DNA of 46,570 nt from Oscillospiraceae bacterium (GCA_015067565.1 SVMF01000020.1:1-46570); one strand, 5' to 3'. Positions 14,175 through 22,728 are shown, counted from the stretch's first letter. Notes: generated from the letters alone by a model not told the origin. Numbers and translations are program-made.

Positions 14175-15220
14175 TCGGTATCCTCCTTTGCGCTCACGAT
14201 GCAGAAGCCGGCGGCTTTGTTCAGACGGTTGCGCACCGCATAGGCCGCACCACCGCCGCTTGGGCAGCGTGCATAGATCGTGTGGATCTCGGGTTTGTCC
14301 AATGTGCGAAGTGCCGAAAACAAACCTGCGCACAGGCTCATGCTGTCTTCTTCGCTTCCGTAGGAGGTCGGGTTGAGACCTTCATACAAGGAAAGCTCCT
14401 CGTCAAAGCACAAAACGGCTGTTTGCTCGTTGTAACGTCTGCGGACATAGCTTGCTGCATCGTTTGCATTGCCCGAGACGATGATTACCTCAGCATTTGG
14501 CGCATAGTGCTTGTACTTCATGCCGGGGGCACGCACAACAGCGTCAGAATCGATCTGACCCAGAACGGCCTTGTCGATTTCCAACTCTCCCAGGACATCC
14601 AAAAGCTCCTCAGGTGTGATGCCACCCGGACGCAGGAGTACGGGTTTATTGCCACTCAAGTCCACAATGGTGGATTCCAGACCGACCTCACACGCGCCAC
14701 CGTCCAATATGGCGGCAATGCGGCCATCCATATCGTGAAGGACGTGCTCGGCGGTCGTAGTCGAAGGCTTGCCCGAGGCATTGGCCGACGGGGCGGCAAT
14801 GGGGACGCCTGCGAGCTCGATCAGCTTGCGCGTGGACTCGGTTTTCGGACAACGGATCGCAACGGTATCAAGGTTGGCGGTTGTGACCTTGGGGACGATT
14901 GGTTTTGCGGGCAGAACCATGGTCAGGGGACCGGGCCAGAATTTTTTAGCCAGCAGCCACCCCTTCTCGGGGATGTCATGACACAGCTGTTCCATCTGAG
15001 AGGGCTCAGAAATATGCAGAATCAGTGGATTGTCTGACGGACGACCTTTGGCCTTGAAGATCTTGGCCACGGCCGAAACATTCAGACCGTCTGCGCCCAA
15101 ACCGTAAACGGTCTCGGTCGGAATGCCGACCAATTCGCCTGATTTGATGAGCTCTGCGGCACGGGACAGATCTTGCTCGTTATCTGCGCGGAGCATGACG
15201 GTATTCAATTCAATCACCAC
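14171..15220 (-). CDS. sua5: Threonylcarbamoyl-AMP synthase (Sua5/YwlC)
   Basis: This 349-aa protein has the YrdC domain (PTETVYGLGADG, KAKGRPSDNPLI, VAIRCP, PSANASGKPS) in residues 10-210 and a C-terminal Sua5 domain after the linker VVRAPGMKYKHYAPNA. It makes threonylcarbamoyl-AMP from Thr, bicarbonate and ATP for the t6A37 modification of tRNA; tsaE and tsaB of the same pathway are at 36531-37657. The start is GTG 15220 (or GTG 15217), overlapping the prfA stop, so translation is coupled. Confidence 0.92.
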   Translation of the reverse strand: MVIELNTVMLRADNEQDLSRAAELIKSGELVGIPTETVYGLGADGLNVSAVAKIFKAKGRPSDNPLILHISEPSQMEQLCHDIPEKGWLLAKKFWPGPLTMVLPAKPIVPKVTTANLDTVAIRCPKTESTRKLIELAGVPIAAPSANASGKPSTTTAEHVLHDMDGRIAAILDGGACEVGLESTIVDLSGNKPVLLRPGGITPEELLDVLGELEIDKAVLGQIDSDAVVRAPGMKYKHYAPNAEVIIVSGNANDAASYVRRRYNEQTAVLCFDEELSLYEGLNPTSYGSEEDSMSLCAGLFSALRTLDKPEIHTIYARCPSGGGAAYAVRNRLNKAAGFCIVSAKEDTE

Positions 15221-16292
15221 TTTCCCTGAGTTTTTCAGCTTGGTCTGCGGCGATCAGCGCATCGATGATCTCGTCGAGATCGCCGTTCATGATGTTGTCG
15301 ATTTTATACAGCGTCAGACCGATACGATGGTCGGTAACGCGACTTTGCGGGAAGTTATAGGTTCGGATCTTCTCGTTGCGCATACCGCTGCCGATCTGGC
15401 TGCGGCGTTCGCCCGAGTAGGCCGATTCGATGCGCTCCTGTTCAATCTGATAGAGCTTTGACGAGAGCATCATCATGCATTTCTCGCGGTTCTGAAACTG
15501 GCTTCGCTCCTCTTGGCAGGCTACGACGATGCCGGTTGGCTTATGCAGCAAACGGACGGCCGAGGAGGTCTTGTTGATGTGCTGACCGCCTGCGCCCGAG
15601 GAACGGTAGACCTGCATTTCAATGTCCTCGGGACGGATCTCTACATCGGCCTCCTCCATCTCGGGCAGAACTGCGACGGTTGCTGTGGAGGTATGCACGC
15701 GGCCGCCCGACTCGGTCTCGGGCACGCGTTGTACACGGTGAACACCTGATTCGAACTTGAGGCGGGAGAAGGCTCCGCTGCCACGAATTTCAAAATCAGC
15801 CTCCTTGATGCCGCCGAGTTCCGTTTCGTTGTAATTGAGCAGAGAAACCGTCCAGCCGTGAGATGCGGCATACAGGTTGTACATTCTAAATAGGCTGTGG
15901 GCAAACAGTGCGCTTTCCTCACCTCCGACACCGCCTCGGATCTCGATGATGACGCTCTTGTCATCATTCGGGTCGTGGGGCAGCAGGAGGAGCTTCAGCT
16001 TCTGCTCGAGCTCCTCGCAGCGCTTTTTGGCTGAGGAAAATTCCTCTTGGCACAGCTCCTTCATTTCGGGGTCATTCTGACCACTCATGAGCTCAAGAGC
16101 ATCCTGCATATCCCGCGCCGAGCGCACATAGCCGCGGTAGGCTACAACGACCGGCTCGAGCTCCTTCTGCTCCTTCAGATAGGAAGCTGCACGCTTGGGA
16201 TCGGCGAAAAAGTCGGGCTGCTCTGTACGGGCGGAAATTTCAATATATTTTTCTTCGACAAGTCTCAGCTTGTCCAGCATTGATTGTTCCAA
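15210..16292 (-). CDS. prfA: Peptide chain release factor 1
   Basis: This is a 360-aa RF1 with the GGQ peptidyl-hydrolysis motif (SSGAGGQHINKTSSAVR) and the upstream RVPETESGGRVHTSTATVA segment. It reads UAA/UAG stop codons. Two starts are possible: TTG 16292, which has GAGGG at good spacing, or ATG 16280, which matches the usual N-terminus (MLDKLRLVEEKY) but has poor spacing. The prfA-sua5-coaE order and overlapping ends indicate one operon. The methyltransferase gene prmC, often adjacent, is not here. Confidence 0.95.
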   Translation of the reverse strand: MEQSMLDKLRLVEEKYIEISARTEQPDFFADPKRAASYLKEQKELEPVVVAYRGYVRSARDMQDALELMSGQNDPEMKELCQEEFSSAKKRCEELEQKLKLLLLPHDPNDDKSVIIEIRGGVGGEESALFAHSLFRMYNLYAASHGWTVSLLNYNETELGGIKEADFEIRGSGAFSRLKFESGVHRVQRVPETESGGRVHTSTATVAVLPEMEEADVEIRPEDIEMQVYRSSGAGGQHINKTSSAVRLLHKPTGIVVACQEERSQFQNREKCMMMLSSKLYQIEQERIESAYSGERRSQIGSGMRNEKIRTYNFPQSRVTDHRIGLTLYKIDNIMNGDLDEIIDALIAADQAEKLRESGD

Positions 16293-16339
16293 TATGATCC
16301 CTCAATCCAAAGATTTGCTATATTTTAGCAGATTTTTTG

Positions 16340-17134
16340 TCATTTGTCTACCTGATAGACATTAAAAATGACCTGCGCCTGATCTGTCAGCTCTCTTGTT
16401 TGCGCCAAAGCCTGCGCGCCGCCCTTGCCGATACGATGTATATGGGGTGTCATGGAGAACAGCTGCATGATCTCATCGTTACTGTGCAAGTGGAACGAAA
16501 ACTCGAGTGTATGACTTTCTTTCAGTGTAAAACCATGTAGCTCCGGCTGCAGATTCTTCTCTTTTTCGATGATTTCGGGGTAGATGATCTTTTTCAGTTC
16601 AGTCAGATGGCTTTTGCCTGCAAGAACCTGAAGGAAGAAACCGCTCGGCTTTAACACGCGTGCGAATTCAGCCTCTGCGGTGAATGCGAACATCGACAAA
16701 ACACCGTCAAAGGTGGTATCCTGAAAGGGGAGATGTGCCGCTGTGGCTGTCAGCCAATGGGTAGATTTGTCCCTCGCTGCGGCAAAACGAACCGCTTCTT
16801 TGGAGATGTCGATGCCCCAACGCTCCGGGATGTCGGATAGATGCGATAAATAATATCCCTCTCCGCAGCCTGCGTCCAGAATACATTGAGGCGCAAGGGG
16901 CTTTACGAGCCTGCGGAGCTGTTCCGCGATGGGCAGATAGTAGCCTCGGTCTAAAAAGCTACGCCTTGCGCTGACCATTTCCCTGGAATCGCCCGGGGCG
17001 ATGGAGTGCTTCTGCTGAACGGGCAGCAGGTTCACGTAGCCCTGTCGAGCCACGTCAAAGCTATGTTTGTTTTCACAATGCCAGCTGTGCGGACTGCGCG
17101 TAAGCGGCTGGCCGCAAATGGGACAAATTACCAT
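16340..17134 (-). CDS. rlmA: 23S rRNA guanine-N1 methyltransferase RlmA-like
   Basis: This 264-aa protein starts at ATG 17134 behind GCGAGG. It has an N-terminal zinc finger (CPICGQPL ... WHCENKHSFD) followed by ARQGYVNLLP, both typical of RlmA. The SAM-binding motif ILDAGCGEGYY is near residue 85, and later LPFQDTTFDGVLS. The family methylates G745 (RlmAI) or G748 (RlmAII) in 23S rRNA hairpin 35; Gram-positive members are usually the RlmAII type. It lies 47 bp upstream of prfA. Confidence 0.85.
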   Translation of the reverse strand: MVICPICGQPLTRSPHSWHCENKHSFDVARQGYVNLLPVQQKHSIAPGDSREMVSARRSFLDRGYYLPIAEQLRRLVKPLAPQCILDAGCGEGYYLSHLSDIPERWGIDISKEAVRFAAARDKSTHWLTATAAHLPFQDTTFDGVLSMFAFTAEAEFARVLKPSGFFLQVLAGKSHLTELKKIIYPEIIEKEKNLQPELHGFTLKESHTLEFSFHLHSNDEIMQLFSMTPHIHRIGKGGAQALAQTRELTDQAQVIFNVYQVDK

Positions 17135-17202
17135 GCAAATGCCTCGCTTTTTGTATATACTATCAATGATCTGTCGTTTTGGCAGGGCTCGGAGGGATGA
17201 AA

Positions 17203-18015
17203 ATGAAACTATGGATTGCCATACTATGTTGTTTCTGCTTGCTGTCCTGGACTTGCGCATCGGATCGACCTAAATATGTTGCGCTGACCTTTGATGACGG
17301 GCCAAGCGGCCGTTTTACGGAAGAACTTTTGGATTTTTTAGAAGAAAAACAGGTGCCGGCGACCTTTTTTCTGTGTGGCTACCGCGTCGAGCAATATCCG
17401 CACCTTACCAAACGGATTGCGATGCAGGGTCATGAGATTGGCGTACATTCCGATCAGCATCGATTCTTTAGCCGTATGACGGAACAAGAGATTTGTCTCG
17501 ATCTTGCGCAGACGCGACAGAAAATTGTACAGGCAGCGCATAAGGAGCCGACACTCTTAAGACCACCGGGTGGAATTTATGATCTTGATATACTGAGCAG
17601 GACCTGCTGCAACGATTTGCCGGTGATCCTCTGGTCGGTAGATGTGCAGGATTGGTGCAGAAGCAACAGCACACAGATCGCCAATGACATTGTGAAACAA
17701 GCAAAAAGCGGGGATATTATTCTCATGCACGACATGAAGGATTCCAGCATAAATGCGGCCAAAAAGGTGATCGAGAGTCTGCAAGCCCGTGGGTTTGAAT
17801 TTTTAACGGTATCCGAGCTTGCAGATCTGTGCGGCATACAATTGATGGGGTCGACTGTATATTACAGCTTTGTAAAAAAGCTTTCGATCTGTGTACGGGA
17901 GCAGGAAACGGAGCCTTGTGCGAAATTCGGCTTTCCGCCACCGCGACCGTTCAGCTCGGCATTGAGCTGCTTTACCGTTTCACGCACATCACCCTGCAAA
18001 ATGCCGACGGCATAG
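17203..18015 (+). CDS. Polysaccharide deacetylase (NodB), C-terminus antisense to alaX
   Basis: The 270-aa ORF starts at ATG 17203, seven bases after GGAGGG, and has a signal peptide-like helix (residues 3-20). The NodB motifs are complete: ALTFDDGPSG, GVHSDQHRF (metal His pair), LLRPPGG, LWSVDVQDW and IILMHD. It would remove acetyl groups from peptidoglycan or another N-acetylated glycan outside the cell; SpoIID-like and spore genes nearby suggest cortex or wall modification. The last 50 codons (after about GSTVYYSF, 17862 onward) lie antisense to the conserved end of alaX, so the natural stop has probably been lost. Confidence 0.85.
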   Translation: MKLWIAILCCFCLLSWTCASDRPKYVALTFDDGPSGRFTEELLDFLEEKQVPATFFLCGYRVEQYPHLTKRIAMQGHEIGVHSDQHRFFSRMTEQEICLDLAQTRQKIVQAAHKEPTLLRPPGGIYDLDILSRTCCNDLPVILWSVDVQDWCRSNSTQIANDIVKQAKSGDIILMHDMKDSSINAAKKVIESLQARGFEFLTVSELADLCGIQLMGSTVYYSFVKKLSICVREQETEPCAKFGFPPPRPFSSALSCFTVSRTSPCKMPTA

Positions 18016-19010
18016 CTCCAACCAGCCTCTTTTTCGGAGAAGACGGCGCAAAGCCCACCGCAGGTGTGCAAAACGGCATCGCATAGACGGCGCACGGCAT
18101 CGGGACTCAGGCCCTTTTGGAACAACACGACAAGGCCGGAGTCCTTGTGTGCCGCTGCGATGCTCGCAAACAGTTCGTTTTCAAGGCAGGTACAGCGATA
18201 CTGCACAGCTTTGAGTTCACCGGCCATGCGCTCGGCCGCCACTGCTGTTGCCAATGGTTTGGCTGACAGCAGGGCGGAGATTTTACGGTTTTGTTCATAG
18301 ACTGCATTCATATAAGCGAATGCTTTATCGCTACAGAGCATCTCGATGCGGCTGCCGCCATGAAATTTGGTGATGCTCAGGAGCTTGATCAGGCCGATCT
18401 GACCTGTGCTGCTGACGTGAAGTCCGCAGCAGGCACAAAGATCGATGTTTTCAAAGTCGACGAGGCGAACCTGACCGCTCAGTTCCTTTTTGCTGCGGTA
18501 GGGAAGCTCCATCCGCTGCTGTTCATCGGGATAGGTCACATGGCACGGAAGATCAAGGCAGACGATTTTGTTTGCCTCTGATTCGATTTCGCACATCTGC
18601 TCATAGGTCAGCTCTCCGCTGAAATCGACCGTGACCGTGTCGCTTCCCATATGAAAGCCGGTGTTTTCATATCCGAAACGCTTGTGGATGAGGCCGGAGA
18701 TGATATGCTCGCCGGAATGTTGTTGCATGAAAAGGAAACGACGGGGCCAGTCGATCTTACAAAGCACTTCCTTGCCAATGGGCAAGGGACGGTCACACAT
18801 ATGGTAAATGTTATCATCCTTCTCATAAACATCGCTGACCACGGCCTCGTCAATGGTGCCGAAATCGCAGGGCTGACCTCCGCCGGTCGGGTAGAAGATG
18901 GTGCGTGCCAACTGCACACACCAAAGTCCTCCCGATTCCTTGCAATCTACCACAACAGTCTTTGCCTCGGTCAGATACGGGTTTACATAATATTCTCTGT
19001 CGGCATTCAT
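17862..19010 (-). CDS. Alanyl-tRNA editing protein AlaX (DHHA1-containing)
   Basis: This 382-aa protein has the AlaRS editing-domain zinc ligands HSGEHI (HxxxH, about residue 98) and CACCGLH (CxxxH, about residue 193). The C-terminal DHHA1 domain ends in the Gly motif LNGRGGGKPNFAQG. It hydrolyses mischarged Ser- or Gly-tRNA-Ala in trans. Its ATG overlaps the NUDIX gene stop (ATGA), so the two form an operon. The C-terminal coding sequence is overlapped by the convergent deacetylase ORF. Confidence 0.9.
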   Translation of the reverse strand: MNADREYYVNPYLTEAKTVVVDCKESGGLWCVQLARTIFYPTGGGQPCDFGTIDEAVVSDVYEKDDNIYHMCDRPLPIGKEVLCKIDWPRRFLFMQQHSGEHIISGLIHKRFGYENTGFHMGSDTVTVDFSGELTYEQMCEIESEANKIVCLDLPCHVTYPDEQQRMELPYRSKKELSGQVRLVDFENIDLCACCGLHVSSTGQIGLIKLLSITKFHGGSRIEMLCSDKAFAYMNAVYEQNRKISALLSAKPLATAVAAERMAGELKAVQYRCTCLENELFASIAAAHKDSGLVVLFQKGLSPDAVRRLCDAVLHTCGGLCAVFSEKEAGWSYAVGILQGDVRETVKQLNAELNGRGGGKPNFAQGSVSCSRTQIESFFTKL

Positions 19011-19393
19011 TGTATTTCTCCTCTCAGGCGGTTCAGGATCAACGCATCAGCAGGCGTGAAGTCAAACTGCGGGATCTGCTCACGGGTGATCCAGTTGAGC
19101 TGCACATGCTCGAGCAGCTTCGGAGTTCCGCTTTGAATTGCTGCGTTGAACAGCGTCAGACGGATGGTGAGATCGGGATATTCGTGTACGAGCTGCATGA
19201 ATACATCACCGACGCTGATCGTAACATCCAGTTCTTCGCGGCACTCGCGGATCAAGGCCTCCTGCAAGGTTTCACCGGGCTCGGTTTTGCCGCCGACAAA
19301 TTCCCACAGAAGGCCTCTTGCCTTGTGTGGCGGTCGTTGGCAGATCAGGAATTTATCATCCTGCCAGATCAATGCTGCAACCACATCCGTCAT
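19007..19393 (-). CDS. NUDIX hydrolase (MutT-like)
   Basis: This 128-aa protein starts at ATG 19393 behind AAAGGAG. The NUDIX box is intact as GGKTEPGETLQEALIRECRE followed by EL, around residues 35-57. Together with FLICQRPPHKARGLLWEFVGG this resembles 8-oxo-dGTP diphosphatases, which clean oxidised nucleotides from the pool, though the substrate cannot be fixed from the box alone. It is the first gene of an operon with alaX, with its own promoter at 19422-19450. Confidence 0.88.
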   Translation of the reverse strand: MTDVVAALIWQDDKFLICQRPPHKARGLLWEFVGGKTEPGETLQEALIRECREELDVTISVGDVFMQLVHEYPDLTIRLTLFNAAIQSGTPKLLEHVQLNWITREQIPQFDFTPADALILNRLRGEIQ

Positions 19394-19421
19394 ATGTACA
19401 CTCCTTTGATTTTTGTTTAAT

Positions 19422-19450
19422 ATTATACCATATTTTTTCGCATACGGCAA
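19422..19450 (-). promoter_or_regulatory. Sigma-A promoter of the NUDIX-alaX operon
   Basis: On the minus strand, TTGCCG (19450-19445) and TATAAT (19427-19422) are 17 bp apart, 29 bp before the start codon. Confidence 0.7.
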
Positions 19451-19455
19451 TCATT

Positions 19456-19995
19456 TTATTCGGCAATGCGGATGGGAAAGCTTCCGCTGCCGTCTCCGAC
19501 GATCGTACGATAGTGTTTGGCGAGGTGACGCCATGTTTTTTTATCCAGTTCACCTGTGACGGGCAACTCAGATCGCTCCTGAAACCAGCTCAGGGCATTA
19601 CCTGTATCGGCATCCAGGATGCCTGTAGAGCGTACAATGGGCATTTGATCATAGTATCTTGAAAGTGCGATCAAAATCCCTTGCAGGAGATACAAGTGAG
19701 TATTTTTTGATCCCTTTTGCAGCACCTGATTCGGCTGTAAAACGATCAGAAGCGGCTCCGCCTCACCGTAAAAAGTATTTGCCTCGTCAAAGGCATCGCT
19801 CAGTGCATTCCAGGTATCCTCATCTGCGATGCCGTTGACGGGAAGATTCTGCTCGTGCTGAAAACGCTCCAAAAGGGCTTTTGTCTCCTCTCCGAAATAG
19901 CCATCCTTGGAGAGCGTGCTCTCGGGATATACAGCACGCAGCATTTCCTGCAGATCGGTTACAGGTGTTGTTAGCGGTTGACGTCCAATTCTCAT
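19456..19995 (-). CDS. Peptidoglycan-binding domain protein
   Basis: This 179-aa protein contains two PG_binding_1-type modules. The first reads LQEMLRAVYPE ... DGYFGEETKALLERFQHE ... NGIADEDTWNAL (residues 15-65), the second LYLLQGILIALS ... TGILDADTGNALSWFQ ... LDKKTWRHLA. There is no catalytic domain and no signal peptide, so it may be a spore- or wall-associated accessory. It starts at ATG 19995 behind AGGAGG, and the ATG overlaps the stop of the SpoIID-like gene by four bases, so the two are coupled. Confidence 0.8.
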   Translation of the reverse strand: MRIGRQPLTTPVTDLQEMLRAVYPESTLSKDGYFGEETKALLERFQHEQNLPVNGIADEDTWNALSDAFDEANTFYGEAEPLLIVLQPNQVLQKGSKNTHLYLLQGILIALSRYYDQMPIVRSTGILDADTGNALSWFQERSELPVTGELDKKTWRHLAKHYRTIVGDGSGSFPIRIAE

Positions 19996-21137
19996 AAAAC
20001 CTCCTGATAGTCGCTGTCACCGGCACGCAAGGGTGTGCCTCTATATTGAGGGACGAGGCGGTTATTCACGCCCAAAATGGCCGAGGCACGGTCATAAAGT
20101 GCTTTCCATGTCGCAGGCCCGACAATTCCGTCGGGAGTGAGTCCTGCAAAACGCTGAAAAGCGATGACGGCATTTTGCGTTTGCTGCCCAAAGATGCCAT
20201 CTTCGGTGACGGGCGGAATGTCGTTGATATATTCTGATACCGCCCGCAGCATAAACTGAAGCTGAGACACGCTCTGTCCTCGAGAGCCGTTTTCCAGAGT
20301 GGAGGGAACCTGCCAATTGACGGCATAAAAGCGCTGTCCCTCGCTCTCCAGCTCAGATAGCTTCGTCACACCGACATACAGCCGTACCAAACGATACCAT
20401 GTCGCTTTCCCAACGATACCATCATCCTGCAATGAAAAGATCTGCTGGAAACTGCGTACAGCATTTTCCGTCTGTGGGCCGAAGATGCCGTCAACGGATG
20501 CGATGCGGGGAATCGCAGGATAATTACGACCGATGCGGTTGAGCATGACTTGCAACCGAACCACGTTCGGCCCCCTCGAACCACGACGCAGCGGAGTACC
20601 CGGGTACGATGGTGTATAGCCACGCAGCGGTGCGTCGTTGACGATCTCGATGCTGTTTCCGTAATAGTTTCTAAGAATCTGGACGGAGTTCAGACCTCTT
20701 TGCGCCAAATTTTGTGAGCCCCATTGACTCAGGCCTTCACAGGTAACGGTGGTTCCGTTACAAAACTTTGCCGCCAATGGCTCGACAAAACCCATCCTGC
20801 GGATATAGTCATTGAAAATTCTGTCGACTATGTTCGAAATGCTGCTAAAATAGTTTCTGCCGTTGATAAATTTCTGGTCAATGGCGGTCGATGAGGTGAT
20901 ATCGAACGGATAGCCCTGGGAACGGTAAAATTCTGTATAGATCCGATTCAAAGCAAAGGAAATGATGGCTAAAATATTTGCTGTCAGGGCGCTTTCTTCC
21001 CAAGTCGGGTAGACCTCACTTGAGGCGACATTTTTGACATAGTCAATGAATGGGACAGTGACATTCGGCGCATTGGAGGACGGCGAGCCGAGATGTACGG
21101 TGATGTACTGCGGAACAAACGGAAGAACAGTAACCAT
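19992..21137 (-). CDS. SpoIID-like domain plus two peptidoglycan-binding domains
   Basis: This protein is 381 aa from ATG 21137, six bases after the upstream stop and without a clear ribosome binding site, which suggests coupling. Residues 1-170 resemble the SpoIID/LytB-type domain of clostridial wall proteins: NVASSEVYPTWEESAL, ALNRIYTEFYRSQGYPFDIT, CNGTTVTCEGLSQWGSQNLA. Two PG_binding_1 modules follow (VDGIFGPQTENAVRSFQQ and EDGIFGQQTQNAVIAFQR). SpoIID trims denuded glycan strands during engulfment; whether this copy is active is unknown. It belongs to an operon with a small Ig/CNA-type protein and a peptidoglycan-binding protein. Confidence 0.8.
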   Translation of the reverse strand: MVTVLPFVPQYITVHLGSPSSNAPNVTVPFIDYVKNVASSEVYPTWEESALTANILAIISFALNRIYTEFYRSQGYPFDITSSTAIDQKFINGRNYFSSISNIVDRIFNDYIRRMGFVEPLAAKFCNGTTVTCEGLSQWGSQNLAQRGLNSVQILRNYYGNSIEIVNDAPLRGYTPSYPGTPLRRGSRGPNVVRLQVMLNRIGRNYPAIPRIASVDGIFGPQTENAVRSFQQIFSLQDDGIVGKATWYRLVRLYVGVTKLSELESEGQRFYAVNWQVPSTLENGSRGQSVSQLQFMLRAVSEYINDIPPVTEDGIFGQQTQNAVIAFQRFAGLTPDGIVGPATWKALYDRASAILGVNNRLVPQYRGTPLRAGDSDYQEVL

Positions 21138-21142
21138 AGGCA

Positions 21143-21529
21143 CTACAAATTCTGTGCGCTGACTTGGAAAATCTCGGTGAGGTTCCAAGCCTGTGGCCGT
21201 TCCTGCAAGGGAATGAGGACAAGGTTCTGCTGTGTGACGATACCTGAGAAAACCTGGGCATTTTCGACTAAGATCCGCTCATAACCGGGGTAGTCCACAG
21301 TGATATCGACAAGGGTAAAGGGGGCAGGTGTGCCTGCCTGCAGACTTTCGCTGCGATCGGGGGTGTCGACTGCGATGGGGGAAATATTGCCGTTGCGATC
21401 AGTGAGCCTTGAGGCCAGAAGTTGTGTGCCGTTTTGCGATGGTTGTGAAATGGTGACATTTGCGCCTTCGATCGGTAACTGTGCATCTGTGGAAAATACA
21501 CGCGCCGTGATGAAGCCTTGTTCTGCCAT
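21143..21529 (-). CDS. Carboxypeptidase-regulatory-like beta-sandwich protein
   Basis: This 128-aa protein starts MAEQGFITARVFSTDAQLPI, then EGANVTISQ and DRNGNISPI, the pattern of a carboxypeptidase regulatory-like/Cna-B-type beta sandwich. The C-terminal half (LVDITVDYPGYERILVENAQVF) continues the fold. There is no signal peptide. It lies directly before the SpoIID-like gene, so it is probably a structural partner on the spore or wall; this is inferred from context. Its ribosome binding site is inside a 13-bp perfect hairpin. Confidence 0.65.
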   Translation of the reverse strand: MAEQGFITARVFSTDAQLPIEGANVTISQPSQNGTQLLASRLTDRNGNISPIAVDTPDRSESLQAGTPAPFTLVDITVDYPGYERILVENAQVFSGIVTQQNLVLIPLQERPQAWNLTEIFQVSAQNL

Positions 21530-21535
21530 AAAGCA

Positions 21536-21585
21536 CCTCCTTACACCTCATTGTATGCACAAGGGCACAAAAAGGTGTAAGGAGG
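21536..21585 (-). promoter_or_regulatory. Hairpin that buries the Shine-Dalgarno sequence of the 21529 gene
   Basis: CCTCCTTACACCT (21536-21548) and AGGTGTAAGGAGG (21573-21585) form a perfect 13-bp stem with a 24-nt loop. On the minus-strand mRNA the 3' arm carries the AAGGAGG that precedes ATG 21529. It may regulate translation or act as an attenuator between 22023-21592 and the operon below. Confidence 0.6.
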
Positions 21586-21591
21586 CATGGG

Positions 21592-22023
21592 TTACAGATA
21601 TTGCTTCATTTGGTCGATGTTTGCCTGCTCGGTTTGCAGCAGTCGGCTTGAAAGGCTTGAAACCTTTGGATCGAGCACACCCATGGTACGAATGGAGTGC
21701 ATACTTTTGATCATGCCTTTGGTGTTGCCTTGCAGCATTAGCTCGGCAATCTTTGCAGTTGGCTCGGTGCTTGCGCGAACCTTCATCTTCGAAGTCATGA
21801 CAGAGCTGTAGCGCGCAAAGGGACTGATATTTTTTGGTGTGGCTCCACGCTGCCGCAAAAGTCGGTCGGCTTCGTTGAAAATTTCCTCGTACTCGTTATA
21901 CTGCGAACGGAGTGCATTTCTAAATGGCCTGTGTGTCGTCTCGTTGATTACGCTCTGGATACCGTAGCAGCCCATCTGCGTACTCTTGCGGATTTCCTGC
22001 AGCATCGGAATGTCGTTTTCCAT
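21592..22023 (-). CDS. Helical-bundle protein of unknown function (ferritin-like/DUF2383-like)
   Basis: This 143-aa protein is predicted almost entirely helical, with four long amphipathic helices from NDIPMLQEIRKSTQMGCYGI to LLQTEQANIDQMKQYL. The pattern fits a four-helix bundle like those of DUF2383/ferritin-like or spore-associated proteins of Clostridia. Metal-ligand spacing (ExxH) is not evident, so ferroxidase activity is not claimed. It lies upstream of the peptidoglycan-binding operon, separated by a hairpin. Confidence 0.5.
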   Translation of the reverse strand: MENDIPMLQEIRKSTQMGCYGIQSVINETTHRPFRNALRSQYNEYEEIFNEADRLLRQRGATPKNISPFARYSSVMTSKMKVRASTEPTAKIAELMLQGNTKGMIKSMHSIRTMGVLDPKVSSLSSRLLQTEQANIDQMKQYL

Positions 22024-22082
22024 ATTTCATCACCTCTATCTTAGCCTACCGCAAGAAACTAAAAATATACGGCAAAAGCGGA

Positions 22083-22110
22083 TTGACATATTGTAGGAAA
22101 ATGGTATAAT
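22083..22110 (+). promoter_or_regulatory. Sigma-A promoter of the phosphoribosyltransferase gene
   Basis: TTGACA (22083-22088) and TATAAT (22105-22110) are 16 bp apart, 31 bp before the start codon. No purine riboswitch-like structure fits in the short leader. Confidence 0.8.
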
Positions 22111-22141
22111 AGCAATAGATTGTAAAAAAGGAGAAGGTATC

Positions 22142-22693
22142 ATGCATCATACTATGACTATCGCAGGTGTAACCAGAGACCTGCCTATTTGCAAGGTAAA
22201 TGACGATCTGTATATCGGTGCATTCGTCATTTTCGGAGATGTTGAGCTGACGGTGGAAACGGCTCGTGCCCTTTTGGAGAAGGCTCCTGAGTACGATTAT
22301 ATGATCTCGGCAGAGGCTAAGGGCATTCCGCTTATCCATGAAATGGCTCGTCAGAGCGGCCAGAACAAGTACTTCCTGGCCCGTAAGGCACCGAAGCTGT
22401 ATATGTCCGGCGTGTTTGATGTTGTGGTCAACTCGATCACCACGGCCAAGGAGCAGCACTTGTACCTGGATAAGGCGGATGCCGAGATGATGCGCGGCAA
22501 GCGTATCCTGATCGTTGACGATGTGATCTCCACAGGCGAGTCTCTGCTTGCTATTGAGAGGCTCGTTGAGGCAGCAGGCGGCATCATCTGTGGCCGTATG
22601 GCGATCCTGGCCGAGGGAGACGCACAGAGCCGTGATGACATTATCTATCTGGAGAAACTGCCATTGTTCAATGCAGACGGAAGCACCAAATAA
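22142..22693 (+). CDS. Purine (adenine-like) phosphoribosyltransferase
   Basis: This 183-aa protein starts behind AAGGAGAAGG. The PRPP-binding motif is RILIVDDVISTGES (around residues 120-133), and the segment SAEAKGIPLIHEMARQ matches the flexible-loop region of type I PRTases. The RKAPKLYMSGVFDVVVNS stretch looks more like the adenine/xanthine group than the hypoxanthine group. It salvages a free base onto PRPP in the cytoplasm; the base is uncertain. It is monocistronic, with its own promoter; its terminator hairpin is also the left boundary of repeat copy B. Confidence 0.82.
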   Translation: MHHTMTIAGVTRDLPICKVNDDLYIGAFVIFGDVELTVETARALLEKAPEYDYMISAEAKGIPLIHEMARQSGQNKYFLARKAPKLYMSGVFDVVVNSITTAKEQHLYLDKADAEMMRGKRILIVDDVISTGESLLAIERLVEAAGGIICGRMAILAEGDAQSRDDIIYLEKLPLFNADGSTK

Positions 22694-22694
22694 G

Positions 22695-22728
22695 CTGAAA
22701 ACCGCCGACGAAAGTCGGCGGTTTTCAG
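22695..22728 (+). terminator. Terminator hairpin of the phosphoribosyltransferase gene (duplicated at 22978-23006)
   Basis: CTGAAAACCGCCGAC and GTCGGCGGTTTTCAG form a 15-bp stem around GAAA, starting two bases after the stop codon. A near-identical copy lies on the far side of the repeat element. Confidence 0.85.

Noticed and set aside
22111-22141. Purine riboswitch in front of the phosphoribosyltransferase gene
   Set aside because: The leader of about 30 nt is too short.
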